From positions 1-7,321 of the forward strand of contig JAJXTT010000080.1 of NCBI GenBank assembly GCA_021783525.1: a DNA stretch of 7,321 nt. The letters run 5' to 3'. The stretch comes from Pseudomonadota bacterium (lineage in GTDB: Bacteria > Pseudomonadota > Gammaproteobacteria > Burkholderiales > Gallionellaceae). The position numbers and the translations under genes were made by a program. How positions within the stretch are numbered: the stretch's first letter is position 1; every line of letters begins with the position of its first letter. Shown here piece after piece: positions 1 to 6,449 of this stretch. Below the pieces are notes generated by a model. That model worked only from the letters and a program-made list of their open reading frames with translations. It was not told the DNA's origin and searched no databases.

Positions 1-1
1 C

Positions 2-394
2 GAGTGGCTGCAGGGCCGCCCGCAGACGCAAGCACTCAAGCTTGGCTACTTCGGGGCCAGCACCGGCGCGGCCGCAGCGTTGCGCGCGGCGGCGGAGATG
101 GGCAACCAGATCTCGGCGGTGGTTTCGCGCGGGGGGCGTCCCGACCTGGCAGGCGAGCTTGCCCTGCGCCGCGTGCACGCGCCAACCCTGCTGATCGTCG
201 GCGCGGCGGACTACGAAGTGGTCGAACTTAACCGGCAGGCTTATGCGCTGATGCATTGCACGAAGCGACTCAAACTCGTTCCCGGCGCGACTCATTTGTT
301 CGAGGAGGAAGGCACGCTGGAACAGGCGGCAAACGCAGCTGCAGACTGGTTTGCGCAACACCTCAGGAGCCAGGGGCCGCACCCAGCAGCCTGA
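2..394 (+). CDS. Alpha/beta hydrolase, dienelactone hydrolase-like (5' partial)
   Basis: This is the C-terminal 130 residues of an alpha/beta hydrolase; the start lies outside the window. The three catalytic landmarks are visible in order. The nucleophile elbow G-A-S-T-G has its Ser at residue 20 of the fragment. The acid is probably Asp70 in the strand-turn IVGAADYEV, and the His is His98 in PGATHLFEE. The hydrolase would cleave an ester or similar bond, but the substrate cannot be told from the sequence. It most resembles the dienelactone-hydrolase-like proteins that, from family knowledge, often occur next to or fused with phosphoribosyltransferases of the type encoded opposite. Here the two genes are separate and converge tail to tail, with the last 32 bp overlapping. 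No secretion signal can be judged because the N-terminus is missing. The family call is firm; the function is not. Confidence 0.85.
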   Translation, partial: EWLQGRPQTQALKLGYFGASTGAAAALRAAAEMGNQISAVVSRGGRPDLAGELALRRVHAPTLLIVGAADYEVVELNRQAYALMHCTKRLKLVPGATHLFEEEGTLEQAANAAADWFAQHLRSQGPHPAA

Positions 395-1001
395 TCACAT
401 CTTCGTCGCTCACCTGCTGGAAGTTCTGATAGAACTGTCCTACCGCATAAAACGATTCCGGCGCACTCAGGCATATCACTTCATCGGCGTAGGGTTCCAC
501 CTTGGCAAGTGTATCGGGCGGTGCCACCGGCACCGCACAAACCAGTTTTTGCGGGTGCTTCGCGCGCAGCGCATGCAGTGCGGCGATCATGGTCGATCCG
601 GTGGCCAGACCGTCGTCCACCACGATGACGATGCGCCCCGCAGGATCAAGCGGCGGACGTATCGGCGTATAGCTCGCGCGTCGCTCGCGCATCACCCTGA
701 GTTGCGTCTCTTTCTCGTCCTCGATGTAGCGCTGGCTGCCTGCCACATGTCCGGCATAGTCGCCAAGATAGGTCCAGCCTGTCTCGTCCACCGAACCGAT
801 GGCAAACTCGGGATTGCCCGGCGCCCGCAGCTTGCGCACCAGCACCACATCCACTTCGCCGTCCAGCGCATCGGCGATGATCCTGGCCATCGGCACCGCG
901 CCGCGCGGGATCGCCAATATCAGCGGGTGGAGCCCCCGGTATTGCTTGAGCGCCTCCGACAAACGCCGCGCAGCGTCTTCGCGATCGCGAAATATCATCA
1001 T
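363..1001 (-). CDS. Phosphoribosyltransferase family protein
   Basis: This encodes 212 residues of a type I phosphoribosyltransferase fold. The PRPP-binding loop is clear at residues 127-138 (VVDDGLATGSTM). An N-terminal segment near residues 29-36 (LAIPRGAV) and RKLRAPGNPEFAIG near residues 56-69 are typical of the stand-alone PRTases annotated only as 'phosphoribosyltransferase'. The C-terminal AVGQFYQNFQQVSDEDV (residues 186-202) is also characteristic of that group. The base or other acceptor is unknown. I chose the ATG at 1001 because AGGAG lies 6 nt upstream; a GTG at 1025 would add 8 residues but would place that ribosome binding site inside the gene. The next codon is also ATG. The gene follows the Lon-like protease on the same strand after 72 bp with no clear terminator, so the two probably share a transcript. 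It overlaps the convergent hydrolase at its 3' end. The protein looks cytoplasmic, with no membrane segment. Confidence 0.92.
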   Translation of the reverse strand: MMIFRDREDAARRLSEALKQYRGLHPLILAIPRGAVPMARIIADALDGEVDVVLVRKLRAPGNPEFAIGSVDETGWTYLGDYAGHVAGSQRYIEDEKETQLRVMRERRASYTPIRPPLDPAGRIVIVVDDGLATGSTMIAALHALRAKHPQKLVCAVPVAPPDTLAKVEPYADEVICLSAPESFYAVGQFYQNFQQVSDEDVIRLLGAAPGS

Positions 1002-1073
1002 GTTCTTCTCCTCTCGAACCGGCACGGGCAGGATGCCGACCGGCGATAATCGAACGGCGCGAAATCGGCGCGG

Positions 1074-3488
1074 TCACGGGTGCATATGTTTGCGTCCCGA
1101 CTTCGTATGTTCCGATGCCTGGCACGCGCGGCGATAGGCCAGCAAGGTCTTCTGGGCGTGCCCCAGTACACTGGTATGGGGATAGTTTCCCGCATCGTTG
1201 GCAATACCGGCCGGGCGGCCGGTGAGCAGCTCTATTCCCTCGCTTGCATGCTCCGCCGTATGGATATGGAACAGGCCCTTCTCGACTGCTTCGACGACCT
1301 TGCGTTCCAGCATCAGGTGGCGGCGGTTACGCTGGGGGATCAGCACGCCATGGCTGCCGTCCAGGCCTGCGGCGGAACAGACGCGAAAATATCCCTCGAT
1401 CTTTTCATTGATGCCCCCCACCGGCAACACTTCACCGTATTGGTTGATCGCGCCAGTGACGCCGATGCCCTGCTTGAGCGGCAAACCCGACAATGCGGAG
1501 ATCAAGGCATACAACTCGGCACAGGATGCGGAATCGCCTTCGATGCCATCGTATTCCTGCTCGAATACGACTGCTGCATTCAGGGCGAGCGGCGCATTGT
1601 GGGCAAACAGCGCGGACAAGTAATTTTGCAGGATCAGCACGCCCTTGTCATGGATGGGCCCGGACATCTCCACCTCGCGCTCGATGTTGAGCAGACCATC
1701 TTCTCCGGCATAAGTGCGTGCCGTGATGCGTATCGGGAACCCGAAACGATAATCTCCCAGATCCACCTGGGTCAGGCCGTTGATCTGACCGACCTTCTCG
1801 CCCTGCACGGCGATCAGCAGGTCGCCCTCGGCGATCGCTTCCTGCAGGCGTTGTTCGGGGTAATCGTGGCGTCTGGTACGGGCTGCCAGGGCGGCTTCGA
1901 CATCCGCAGCCTCGACCTGATGGCCGGCACGTGCTCTGCACAACGCGGCACTCTCGGTCACCAGCGCCTCGGTCCGGGCAAAGATCGCACTCTGGCGCAA
2001 TTGATCGTCCACCTGACGGTGCCCGTCTTCCAGCAGGCGCGCAACGGCTCCGGCAGAGAAATGCGAAAGCCCAAGCCGGCGGCAGGTGTGGGCAACGAAG
2101 ATGGCCATGGCGCGGCGAGTCGCGGGGCTGGATGAAAAACTTTCGGCAAAATCCACCTTGACGCCAAAATGGCGTGCGAATTCCGGATCCTCCTCCTGCA
2201 ATTCGTAATACTGTTCGCGCGAGCCGATCAGCACGATCTTGACCTCGATGTCCACCGCTTCAGGTTCGAGCGAAACCGTCGCGATCGGCGTGAATGCCGT
2301 ACCCGGTTCCTCGATCTGCAGCCTGCCGCTGCGCAGCAGGCGCCGCAGTTTCTCCCACACCAGCCCGTCGGCCAGCAGGTCGCGCAGGTGCAGCAGCAGG
2401 AAGCCGCCATGCGCCTTGTGCAGACTGCCGGCCCGGATGCGCGAAAAGTCCGTCACCAGTACATCGTTCTCGGACTGGTATTCGATGCTGCCGAACAGCG
2501 AGCGGAACAGGGGGTTGTCTTCGACGATCACCGGCGCGCCGGTCAGGCCGTCGTTATCGACGACCAGGTTGACACGGTAGCGCGACAACACCTTGAGCAG
2601 TTCATCCTGCCGGACTTCGTCATCCGAATCCGATACCTCGAACAGTTCCAGATTGTCGAGGACGTCGTGTACGACCTGCTCGAGATATGCGCCGAGCTTG
2701 ACCGAGTCCTTGATCTGCTTCTTCAGGCCGTTGCGAATCTGCTGCAATTCGCGTTCCAGCAGCGGCTTGACCGCATGCCGCCGCAACGCGGCAAAGGCTT
2801 CATCCTTCAAGCGTTCCTTCGCTACCGTCTTTTCGAAATAGCGGCTGATCTCGGTACGCAGTTCCTGTTCGGCCTGATCGATCTCGGCACGGCGCTCCTT
2901 GGGCAGGGCCAGCATCTCTTCTTCGGTCAGGGTGTGGCCTTTCGCATCGCGATAGGTGAACACCATATGCCCGCTTTCGCGGTGCAACGTGAAATGGCGC
3001 GCTTCGGCAAAGGCGTCGATTTCGGCATACGCCTTGGCTTCTTCCGTCTTGTAGGTGTTCTCGATGCGTTCGCTCTCCACCTTGAAATCCTGCCCGTTCA
3101 GGCACTGAGGGATTTCTTTCTGCAGCGATTTCATCATTTGCACCATGAGTTGGCGCAGCAAGCGCCCCTGGCCTGCGGGCAAGCGCAACGCGCGCGGATG
3201 TTCCGGGGCATCGAAGTTGTGCAGATAGCACAGGTCGGGCGGCACCGGCCTGCCCGCGGCAGCGGCCTGCATCGCGCGATGGAGCAACGAAGAGCGCCCG
3301 CTGCCGACTTCTCCCAGCACGAACAGGTTGTAGTTCGGCTGGTCCATTTCCAGTCCGAAGCGGGCGGCCATTTCCGCGCGCTCCTGGCCGATCCATGGCA
3401 GCGGATACTCCAGCATTTCTGTCGTGTTAGCGAACCCGAGCGTATCCGGATCGTAGGTCAGGCGAAGTTCGGCAGGCGTCAGATTCAT
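1074..3488 (-). CDS. Lon-related ATP-dependent protease (LonB/YcbZ-like class)
   Basis: An 804-residue protein with an N-terminal AAA-type region (about 1-450), a charged, probably coiled-coil insertion (about 195-265) and a C-terminal Lon peptidase domain (about 560-770). The serine-lysine dyad is visible: Ser653 in EGDSASCAEL and Lys696 in GGINEKIEG, 43 residues apart as in Lon. The block VLIGSREQYYELQEEDPEFARHF (residues 419-441) is typical of this family. The Walker A-like loop at 59-66 reads GEVGSGRS, with Arg65 where Lys is usual, and the Walker B-like strand (FLLLHLRD, 363-370) lacks a canonical Asp-Glu. It is expected to degrade unfolded or specific proteins in the cytoplasm. ATG 3488 is favoured because family members begin close to the TPAELRLTYDPD motif and because a good promoter lies just upstream; an in-frame ATG at 3602 would lie upstream of that promoter. 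The ribosome binding site at 3488 is poor. Three phases of long antisense reading frame over this gene are shadows. Confidence 0.93.
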   Translation of the reverse strand: MNLTPAELRLTYDPDTLGFANTTEMLEYPLPWIGQERAEMAARFGLEMDQPNYNLFVLGEVGSGRSSLLHRAMQAAAAGRPVPPDLCYLHNFDAPEHPRALRLPAGQGRLLRQLMVQMMKSLQKEIPQCLNGQDFKVESERIENTYKTEEAKAYAEIDAFAEARHFTLHRESGHMVFTYRDAKGHTLTEEEMLALPKERRAEIDQAEQELRTEISRYFEKTVAKERLKDEAFAALRRHAVKPLLERELQQIRNGLKKQIKDSVKLGAYLEQVVHDVLDNLELFEVSDSDDEVRQDELLKVLSRYRVNLVVDNDGLTGAPVIVEDNPLFRSLFGSIEYQSENDVLVTDFSRIRAGSLHKAHGGFLLLHLRDLLADGLVWEKLRRLLRSGRLQIEEPGTAFTPIATVSLEPEAVDIEVKIVLIGSREQYYELQEEDPEFARHFGVKVDFAESFSSSPATRRAMAIFVAHTCRRLGLSHFSAGAVARLLEDGHRQVDDQLRQSAIFARTEALVTESAALCRARAGHQVEAADVEAALAARTRRHDYPEQRLQEAIAEGDLLIAVQGEKVGQINGLTQVDLGDYRFGFPIRITARTYAGEDGLLNIEREVEMSGPIHDKGVLILQNYLSALFAHNAPLALNAAVVFEQEYDGIEGDSASCAELYALISALSGLPLKQGIGVTGAINQYGEVLPVGGINEKIEGYFRVCSAAGLDGSHGVLIPQRNRRHLMLERKVVEAVEKGLFHIHTAEHASEGIELLTGRPAGIANDAGNYPHTSVLGHAQKTLLAYRRACQASEHTKSGRKHMHP

Positions 3489-3548
3489 GGCGGCTTGGCT
3501 GGTTAAGGGTATCGATGTGTGCGTATCCAACAATCTCGCGTGACCAGG

Positions 3549-3577
3549 ATTAAACGCCTTAAGTCGTTTCGCGGCAA
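3549..3577 (-). promoter_or_regulatory. Candidate sigma70 promoter of the Lon-like protease
   Basis: On the minus strand a -35 box TTGCCG (3577-3572) is followed after exactly 17 bp by a -10 box TTTAAT (3554-3549), matching consensus at 4 of 6 and 5 of 6 positions. Transcription would begin near 3542 and leave a leader of about 54 nt before ATG 3488. This position supports the shorter protein start. It is predicted by eye only. Confidence 0.5.
3552..3569. promoter_or_regulatory. Near-perfect 18-bp palindrome, candidate operator
   Basis: AAACGcCTTAAGtCGTTT reads the same on both strands except for one mismatched pair. It fills most of the 17-bp spacer of the candidate protease promoter and touches its -10 box, where a bound dimeric regulator would block RNA polymerase. 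It also lies about 90 bp upstream of the universal stress protein start. The regulator is unknown. Confidence 0.4.
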
Positions 3578-3590
3578 CCGTCATCTGCAT

Positions 3591-3619
3591 GCGACACCGC
3601 ATTTAAAGAAGCATAGAAT
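3591..3619 (+). promoter_or_regulatory. Candidate promoter of the universal stress protein gene
   Basis: GCGACA (3591-3596, 4 of 6 to the -35 consensus) and TAGAAT (3614-3619, 5 of 6 to the -10 consensus) are separated by 17 bp. Transcription would start near 3626, with a leader of about 34 nt before the ATG at 3660. Its -35 box lies only 13 bp from that of the divergent protease promoter. The -35 box is weak, which could mean activator dependence. Confidence 0.35.
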
Positions 3620-3659
3620 AGTTGGCAGTGTGTGCCGATTTGAAAATGAGGAGGTCATC

Positions 3660-4103
3660 ATGTATCAACGCATTCTTGTTCCGATTGACGGCAGCAAAAC
3701 ATCCGAGCGCGCTTTGCAGGAGGCGATCAAGGTGGCAAACCGGGAGGCTAGCCTGCGTTTGATCTATGTGCTGGAGGAAATTCAATTTGTCGATGCCGAA
3801 GGTTATGCCTATATCGATATTGCCGAGCTTCAAAAAACGATGCGACAGACCGGAGAGCGCGCTCTCGCCGTGGCTGATGAACAAGCACGGAAGGCGGGAA
3901 TGACCGTTGAAACTGCGCTGATCGAAGCCATCGGAGAGCGGGTGGCCAGCGTGATCGGGAAAGATGCGCAGCAATGGCACGCCGACCTGATCGTGATCGG
4001 GACACATGGGCGTTCCGGCCTGAACCGTCTCCTTCTGGGAAGCGTCGCCGAAGGCGTGGTGCGCCTGGCAACGATTCCCGTACTGCTGATTCGCGCCGAA
4101 TGA
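3660..4103 (+). CDS. Universal stress protein, single UspA domain
   Basis: This is a 147-residue protein covering one complete Usp domain, the normal length for a stand-alone member. It opens with the family signature YQRILVPIDGS. It carries the ATP-binding pattern G-2x-G-9x-G-S at residues 114-128 (Gly114, Gly117, Gly127, Ser128), and ends in the usual buried strand IPVLLIRAE. It is therefore expected to belong to the nucleotide-binding class of Usp proteins, act as a cytoplasmic dimer and contribute to survival under stress or growth arrest; the partner or process here is not visible. The start is set by a strong GAGGAGG at 3648-3654, 5 nt before ATG 3660. The reading frame extends upstream to 3519 without a supporting ribosome binding site. 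It is transcribed away from the Lon-like protease and may lead an operon with the three genes that follow. Confidence 0.95.
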   Translation: MYQRILVPIDGSKTSERALQEAIKVANREASLRLIYVLEEIQFVDAEGYAYIDIAELQKTMRQTGERALAVADEQARKAGMTVETALIEAIGERVASVIGKDAQQWHADLIVIGTHGRSGLNRLLLGSVAEGVVRLATIPVLLIRAE

Positions 4104-4186
4104 GCTGAGTTGGCAAGTCATCGGCATAGATGCGATGCAGGCACTATCCGGTATTCCGCTACGCCATGTGGTAATTGGAGGCAACC

Positions 4187-4474
4187 ATGAGCATGAACAT
4201 ATCCATCCCTGAGACTTCGCCGGACTTCGACCGTACACGAGTGATCGAAAGGCCTGATGGCTTCTACTGGCAGGATAAACTGACCGGCGAACTTTACGGG
4301 CCCTTTGCAACCCTGCTCGAAGCCGCACAGGACATGCAGGATCACGACGGCAATGGCTTCGAGGAGGGCGAATCGCTGGAGGAGGCGGAGTCCGAAATCG
4401 GCATGGCCGACTGGATCGATCCGGAAACAGGAGAGCCCGCCGAAGACATGCCACCGCACCACAGCGACGAGTAG
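4187..4474 (+). CDS. Acidic hypothetical protein with WxxxxTGxxYGPF motif
   Basis: This 95-residue protein has no domain I can assign to a function. A hydrophobic-aromatic core at residues 18-50 contains RPDGFYWQDKLTGELYGPF followed by a helix TLLEAAQDM. A strongly acidic second half (about 52-95) contains the repeated-looking EEGESLEEAE and ADWIDPETGEPAED. I recall similar conserved hypotheticals in betaproteobacteria, but this was not checked. The start is fixed by GGAGG at 4177-4181, 5 nt before ATG 4187; an in-frame TTG at 4175 would bury that site. It sits 83 bp after the universal stress protein gene and 98 bp before the PolX remnant, on the same strand with no obvious terminator, so co-transcription is plausible. 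It has no signal peptide, membrane segment or cysteine, so a small soluble cytoplasmic protein is likely. Confidence 0.82.
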   Translation: MSMNISIPETSPDFDRTRVIERPDGFYWQDKLTGELYGPFATLLEAAQDMQDHDGNGFEEGESLEEAESEIGMADWIDPETGEPAEDMPPHHSDE

Positions 4475-4572
4475 TCCAACCGCAGCAAAACGTATCGCGT
4501 TTCTCGGCTCCATGAATGCCCCGTGGAAGACTCGGACTCTCCCGAATGACGCGGCAGCCGCGAAAGAATCGC

Positions 4573-4968
4573 ATGCCCGTCCATAACGCCGACATCACCG
4601 CCATCTTCGAGGAAATCGCCGATTTGCTTGAAATCGAGGATGCGAACCCGTTCCGTATCCGCGCCTATCGCAATGCGGCGCGCACCCTGGGAGATCTGCC
4701 GCAGGATGCGCGCCAGTTGGTGGAGCGCGGTTGCCACCTCGAGCTGAACGCCAACCCGGAACGTCTCGACTTGCTTGATGTACATTGCCAGATCGCCAGA
4801 GAGGAAGGCGTGCTGGTCAGCATCGATTCGGATGCGCACAGCACTTGCGATCTCGCCAATCTTCGCTATGGCGTCGGACAGGCACGGCGCGGCCGGCTGG
4901 AAAAACACGATGTACTCAATACGCGGCCGCTTGAGTCGCTGCGCAAGCTGCTCAAGCGCACCATGTGA
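4573..4968 (+). pseudogene. polX: PolX-family DNA polymerase/PHP gene with large in-frame internal deletion
   Basis: This 131-residue open frame joins the two ends of a bacterial family X DNA polymerase, which normally has roughly 570 residues. Residues 1-53 (MPVHNADITAIFEEIADLLE and the NPFRIRAYRNAARTLGDL segment) match the N-terminal Pol beta-like helical domain. Residues 54-131 match the end of the C-terminal PHP exonuclease domain: LELNANPERLDL, SIDSDAHS with its metal-site Asp/His, LRYGVGQARRG and the final DVLNTRPLESLRKLL. The helix-hairpin-helix, nucleotidyltransferase palm with its catalytic aspartates, and most PHP metal ligands are absent. The junction falls at about 4726-4740 and keeps the frame. 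It cannot be a polymerase or a complete PHP nuclease; whether the product is made is unknown. ATG 4573 is chosen by family N-terminus; the ribosome binding site is weak. The stop at 4966-4968 overlaps the capA ribosome binding site. Confidence 0.8.
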
Positions 4969-4975
4969 GGTGACC

Positions 4976-5995
4976 ATGCTTACACTGGCTTTGATGGGAG
5001 ACGTGATGCTCGGTCGCTACGTCAACGAGATACTCAAATCATTGAGCCCAGCGGAAATGTGGGACGACCTGTTGCCTCATCTGGCACAAGCAGACCTGCG
5101 CATAGTGAATCTGGAATGCGCCTTGACCAGGCACCTCGACCCGTGGGCTCGCACCCCGAAGATGTTCCATTTCCGCGCCGACCCCTCCGCGGTGAGCGTA
5201 CTGCAGGCGGCCCGCATCGACGCCTGCGTGCTGGCCAACAATCACATCCTGGATTTCGAGGAGCGCGGGCTGCGCGATACGTTGCGGGTGCTTCGCGCCA
5301 ACGGCATCCGTTACGCCGGCGCAGGCGTCGACGCAACGGAGGCCGCCAAGCCGGCGATGCTCGAAGTCCAGGGTGAATCGCCTTGTCGCGTGGCACTGCT
5401 TTCCTGCACCGACAACGAGCCCGCATTCGCAGCGGACGCCCGGCGCCCGGGCACCCACTACCTGGAAGTCTCGATGCGACAGGAGACGCTGGCGGGAGTT
5501 GCCAGCAGCATTGCGTCAGCCCGCGCGCAGGGCGCCGATTTCGTCGTATTTTCCAACCACTGGGGCGCCAATTTCGTCGAACGCCCTGCGCCGGAATTCC
5601 GCAGCTTCGCCAGGCAGGTGATCGAACTCGGGGCCGATGTCTATTACGGTCATAGCGCACATATCTGCCAGGGCATTGAAATCCATCGGGGCAAGCCCAT
5701 TCTTTACGACACCGGCGATTTTATCGACGACTACGCCGTTCATCCTTTGCTGCGCAACGACCGTTCCTGCCTGTTCAAGGTGATGTTTGCTGAAGGCCGA
5801 TTGTGCCGAATCGAGTTATTGCCCGTGTCATTGGATGTCGGGTATGTAGCAGCGGCGCGCGGCAAGGAATACGAGGAGATCTGCGCACGCATGGAAATGC
5901 TGTGCGCAGAATTCGGCACCATGCTGATGCGGCAGGATGACCGCATGGTCTGGCAGCCGGATTCCGCAGCACATCAGGAACATCCCGTTATCTAA
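4976..5995 (+). CDS. CapA family (PGA_cap) metallophosphatase-like protein
   Basis: A 339-residue protein spanning a full CapA/PgsA-type domain of the calcineurin-like metallophosphatase fold. Metal-site motifs appear in order: GDVMLGR (8-14, Asp9), NLE (45-47), LANNH (87-90, with Asn and His), SNHWG (193-197, His195), YGHSAH (224-229) and YDTGDFIDDYAV (244-255). The last replaces the more common GNF with GDF, as I recall for a proteobacterial subgroup. Family members are linked to poly-gamma-glutamate capsule synthesis, but this one lacks the N-terminal membrane anchor of Bacillus CapA and no other capsule genes are present, so a cytoplasmic hydrolase of unknown substrate is equally possible. 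GAGGTGA at 4967-4973 overlaps the upstream stop codon and precedes ATG 4976, pointing to translational coupling with the PolX remnant. Confidence is high for family, low for role. Confidence 0.9.
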   Translation: MLTLALMGDVMLGRYVNEILKSLSPAEMWDDLLPHLAQADLRIVNLECALTRHLDPWARTPKMFHFRADPSAVSVLQAARIDACVLANNHILDFEERGLRDTLRVLRANGIRYAGAGVDATEAAKPAMLEVQGESPCRVALLSCTDNEPAFAADARRPGTHYLEVSMRQETLAGVASSIASARAQGADFVVFSNHWGANFVERPAPEFRSFARQVIELGADVYYGHSAHICQGIEIHRGKPILYDTGDFIDDYAVHPLLRNDRSCLFKVMFAEGRLCRIELLPVSLDVGYVAAARGKEYEEICARMEMLCAEFGTMLMRQDDRMVWQPDSAAHQEHPVI

Positions 5996-6031
5996 AGGCC
6001 CCGCATACCCCGGCGATTCCCCCTGTCCGGC

Positions 6032-6057
6032 AATATATGTACTTCTGCGTATATATT
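6032..6057. promoter_or_regulatory. AT-rich inverted repeat with possible -10 element
   Basis: AATATAT (6032-6038) and ATATATT (6051-6057) form exact 7-bp inverted arms around a 12-bp spacer, in an otherwise GC-rich gap 76 bp before the next start codon. The right arm contains TATATT, 5 of 6 to the -10 consensus, but no convincing -35 box is seen. It could be an operator, a promoter, or both for the 63-codon gene downstream. Confidence 0.3.
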
Positions 6058-6132
6058 CGGCCACCGATCTGCTGTAGCTTCGTATCTCCCGCATTTTCCG
6101 CTGTTTCCTCTATTCAACCGGAAGGAAATGTC

Positions 6133-6324
6133 ATGGATACAAATCCGGCAACGCACGATGAATTCGACGGATTGCCAAACGCATTCGAGAATATCGCCGT
6201 GCCGGCCGATGCACGGCTTACCGACAAATGCATGTCCACCGAAGTTCCCCGGAATGGCTGGAATACCGGCGACATTTCCGCATACCGTGCAGCATACAGG
6301 AAGGCGCACTGCCCGGATTCATAG
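6133..6324 (+). CDS. Small hypothetical protein, 63 aa
   Basis: I do not recognise this protein. It has 63 residues, an acidic N-terminal half (MDTNPATHDEFDGLP), two cysteines (Cys33 and Cys60) and a more basic helix-like end (SAYRAAYRKAH). There is no signal peptide or membrane segment. AAGGA at 6122-6126, 6 nt before ATG 6133, is a good ribosome binding site, and the codon use resembles the neighbours. It is separated from the capA-like gene by 137 bp that include an AT-rich dyad, so it may have its own promoter. An inverted repeat brackets its stop codon. A longer frame from 6037 exists but lacks a ribosome binding site. That this is a real gene is likely but not certain. Confidence 0.55.
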   Translation: MDTNPATHDEFDGLPNAFENIAVPADARLTDKCMSTEVPRNGWNTGDISAYRAAYRKAHCPDS

Positions 6325-6343
6325 AGGCCACCGGGTATCCGGG
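6312..6343 (+). terminator. Inverted repeat around stop codon, possible terminator or mRNA hairpin
   Basis: CCCGGAT (6312-6318) and ATCCGGG (6337-6343) are exact 7-bp inverted arms with an 18-nt loop that contains the TAG of the 63-codon gene. The right arm can alternatively fold on itself as CCGG-GTAT-CCGG. No U-run follows, so a classical intrinsic terminator is doubtful; protection of the 3' end is another option. Confidence 0.3.
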
Positions 6344-6449
6344 AAATACAACGCAGGCGCTTTATATTTGCATGAGCCGGCTGCCGTGTCGTTTTCCGGG
6401 TACAAAAATTGGTTAAAGAATTTGTTCTGGAGTCGAGAAGGGAGTAAAC

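Noticed and set aside
351..1049. 232-codon plus-strand frame antisense to the phosphoribosyltransferase
   Set aside because: His/Arg-rich sequence with no family features, fully covered by the recognised PRTase on the other strand.
1080..2135. 351-codon plus-strand frame antisense to the protease C-terminus
   Set aside because: Same explanation; composition and lack of motifs mark it as a shadow.
2169..3506. 445-codon open frame on the plus strand, opposite the Lon-like protease
   Set aside because: It lies wholly antisense to a protein with clear catalytic motifs, has no recognisable domain, and is explained by GC-rich codon use keeping the opposite frame open.
3489..3602. 38-residue N-terminal extension of the Lon-like protease from ATG 3602
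   Set aside because: It would start upstream of the best promoter candidate, has no ribosome binding site, and extends beyond the usual family start.
3603..4604. 333-codon minus-strand frame opposite the universal stress protein and the acidic hypothetical
   Set aside because: It spans two well-supported plus-strand genes and their gap, and shows no domain.
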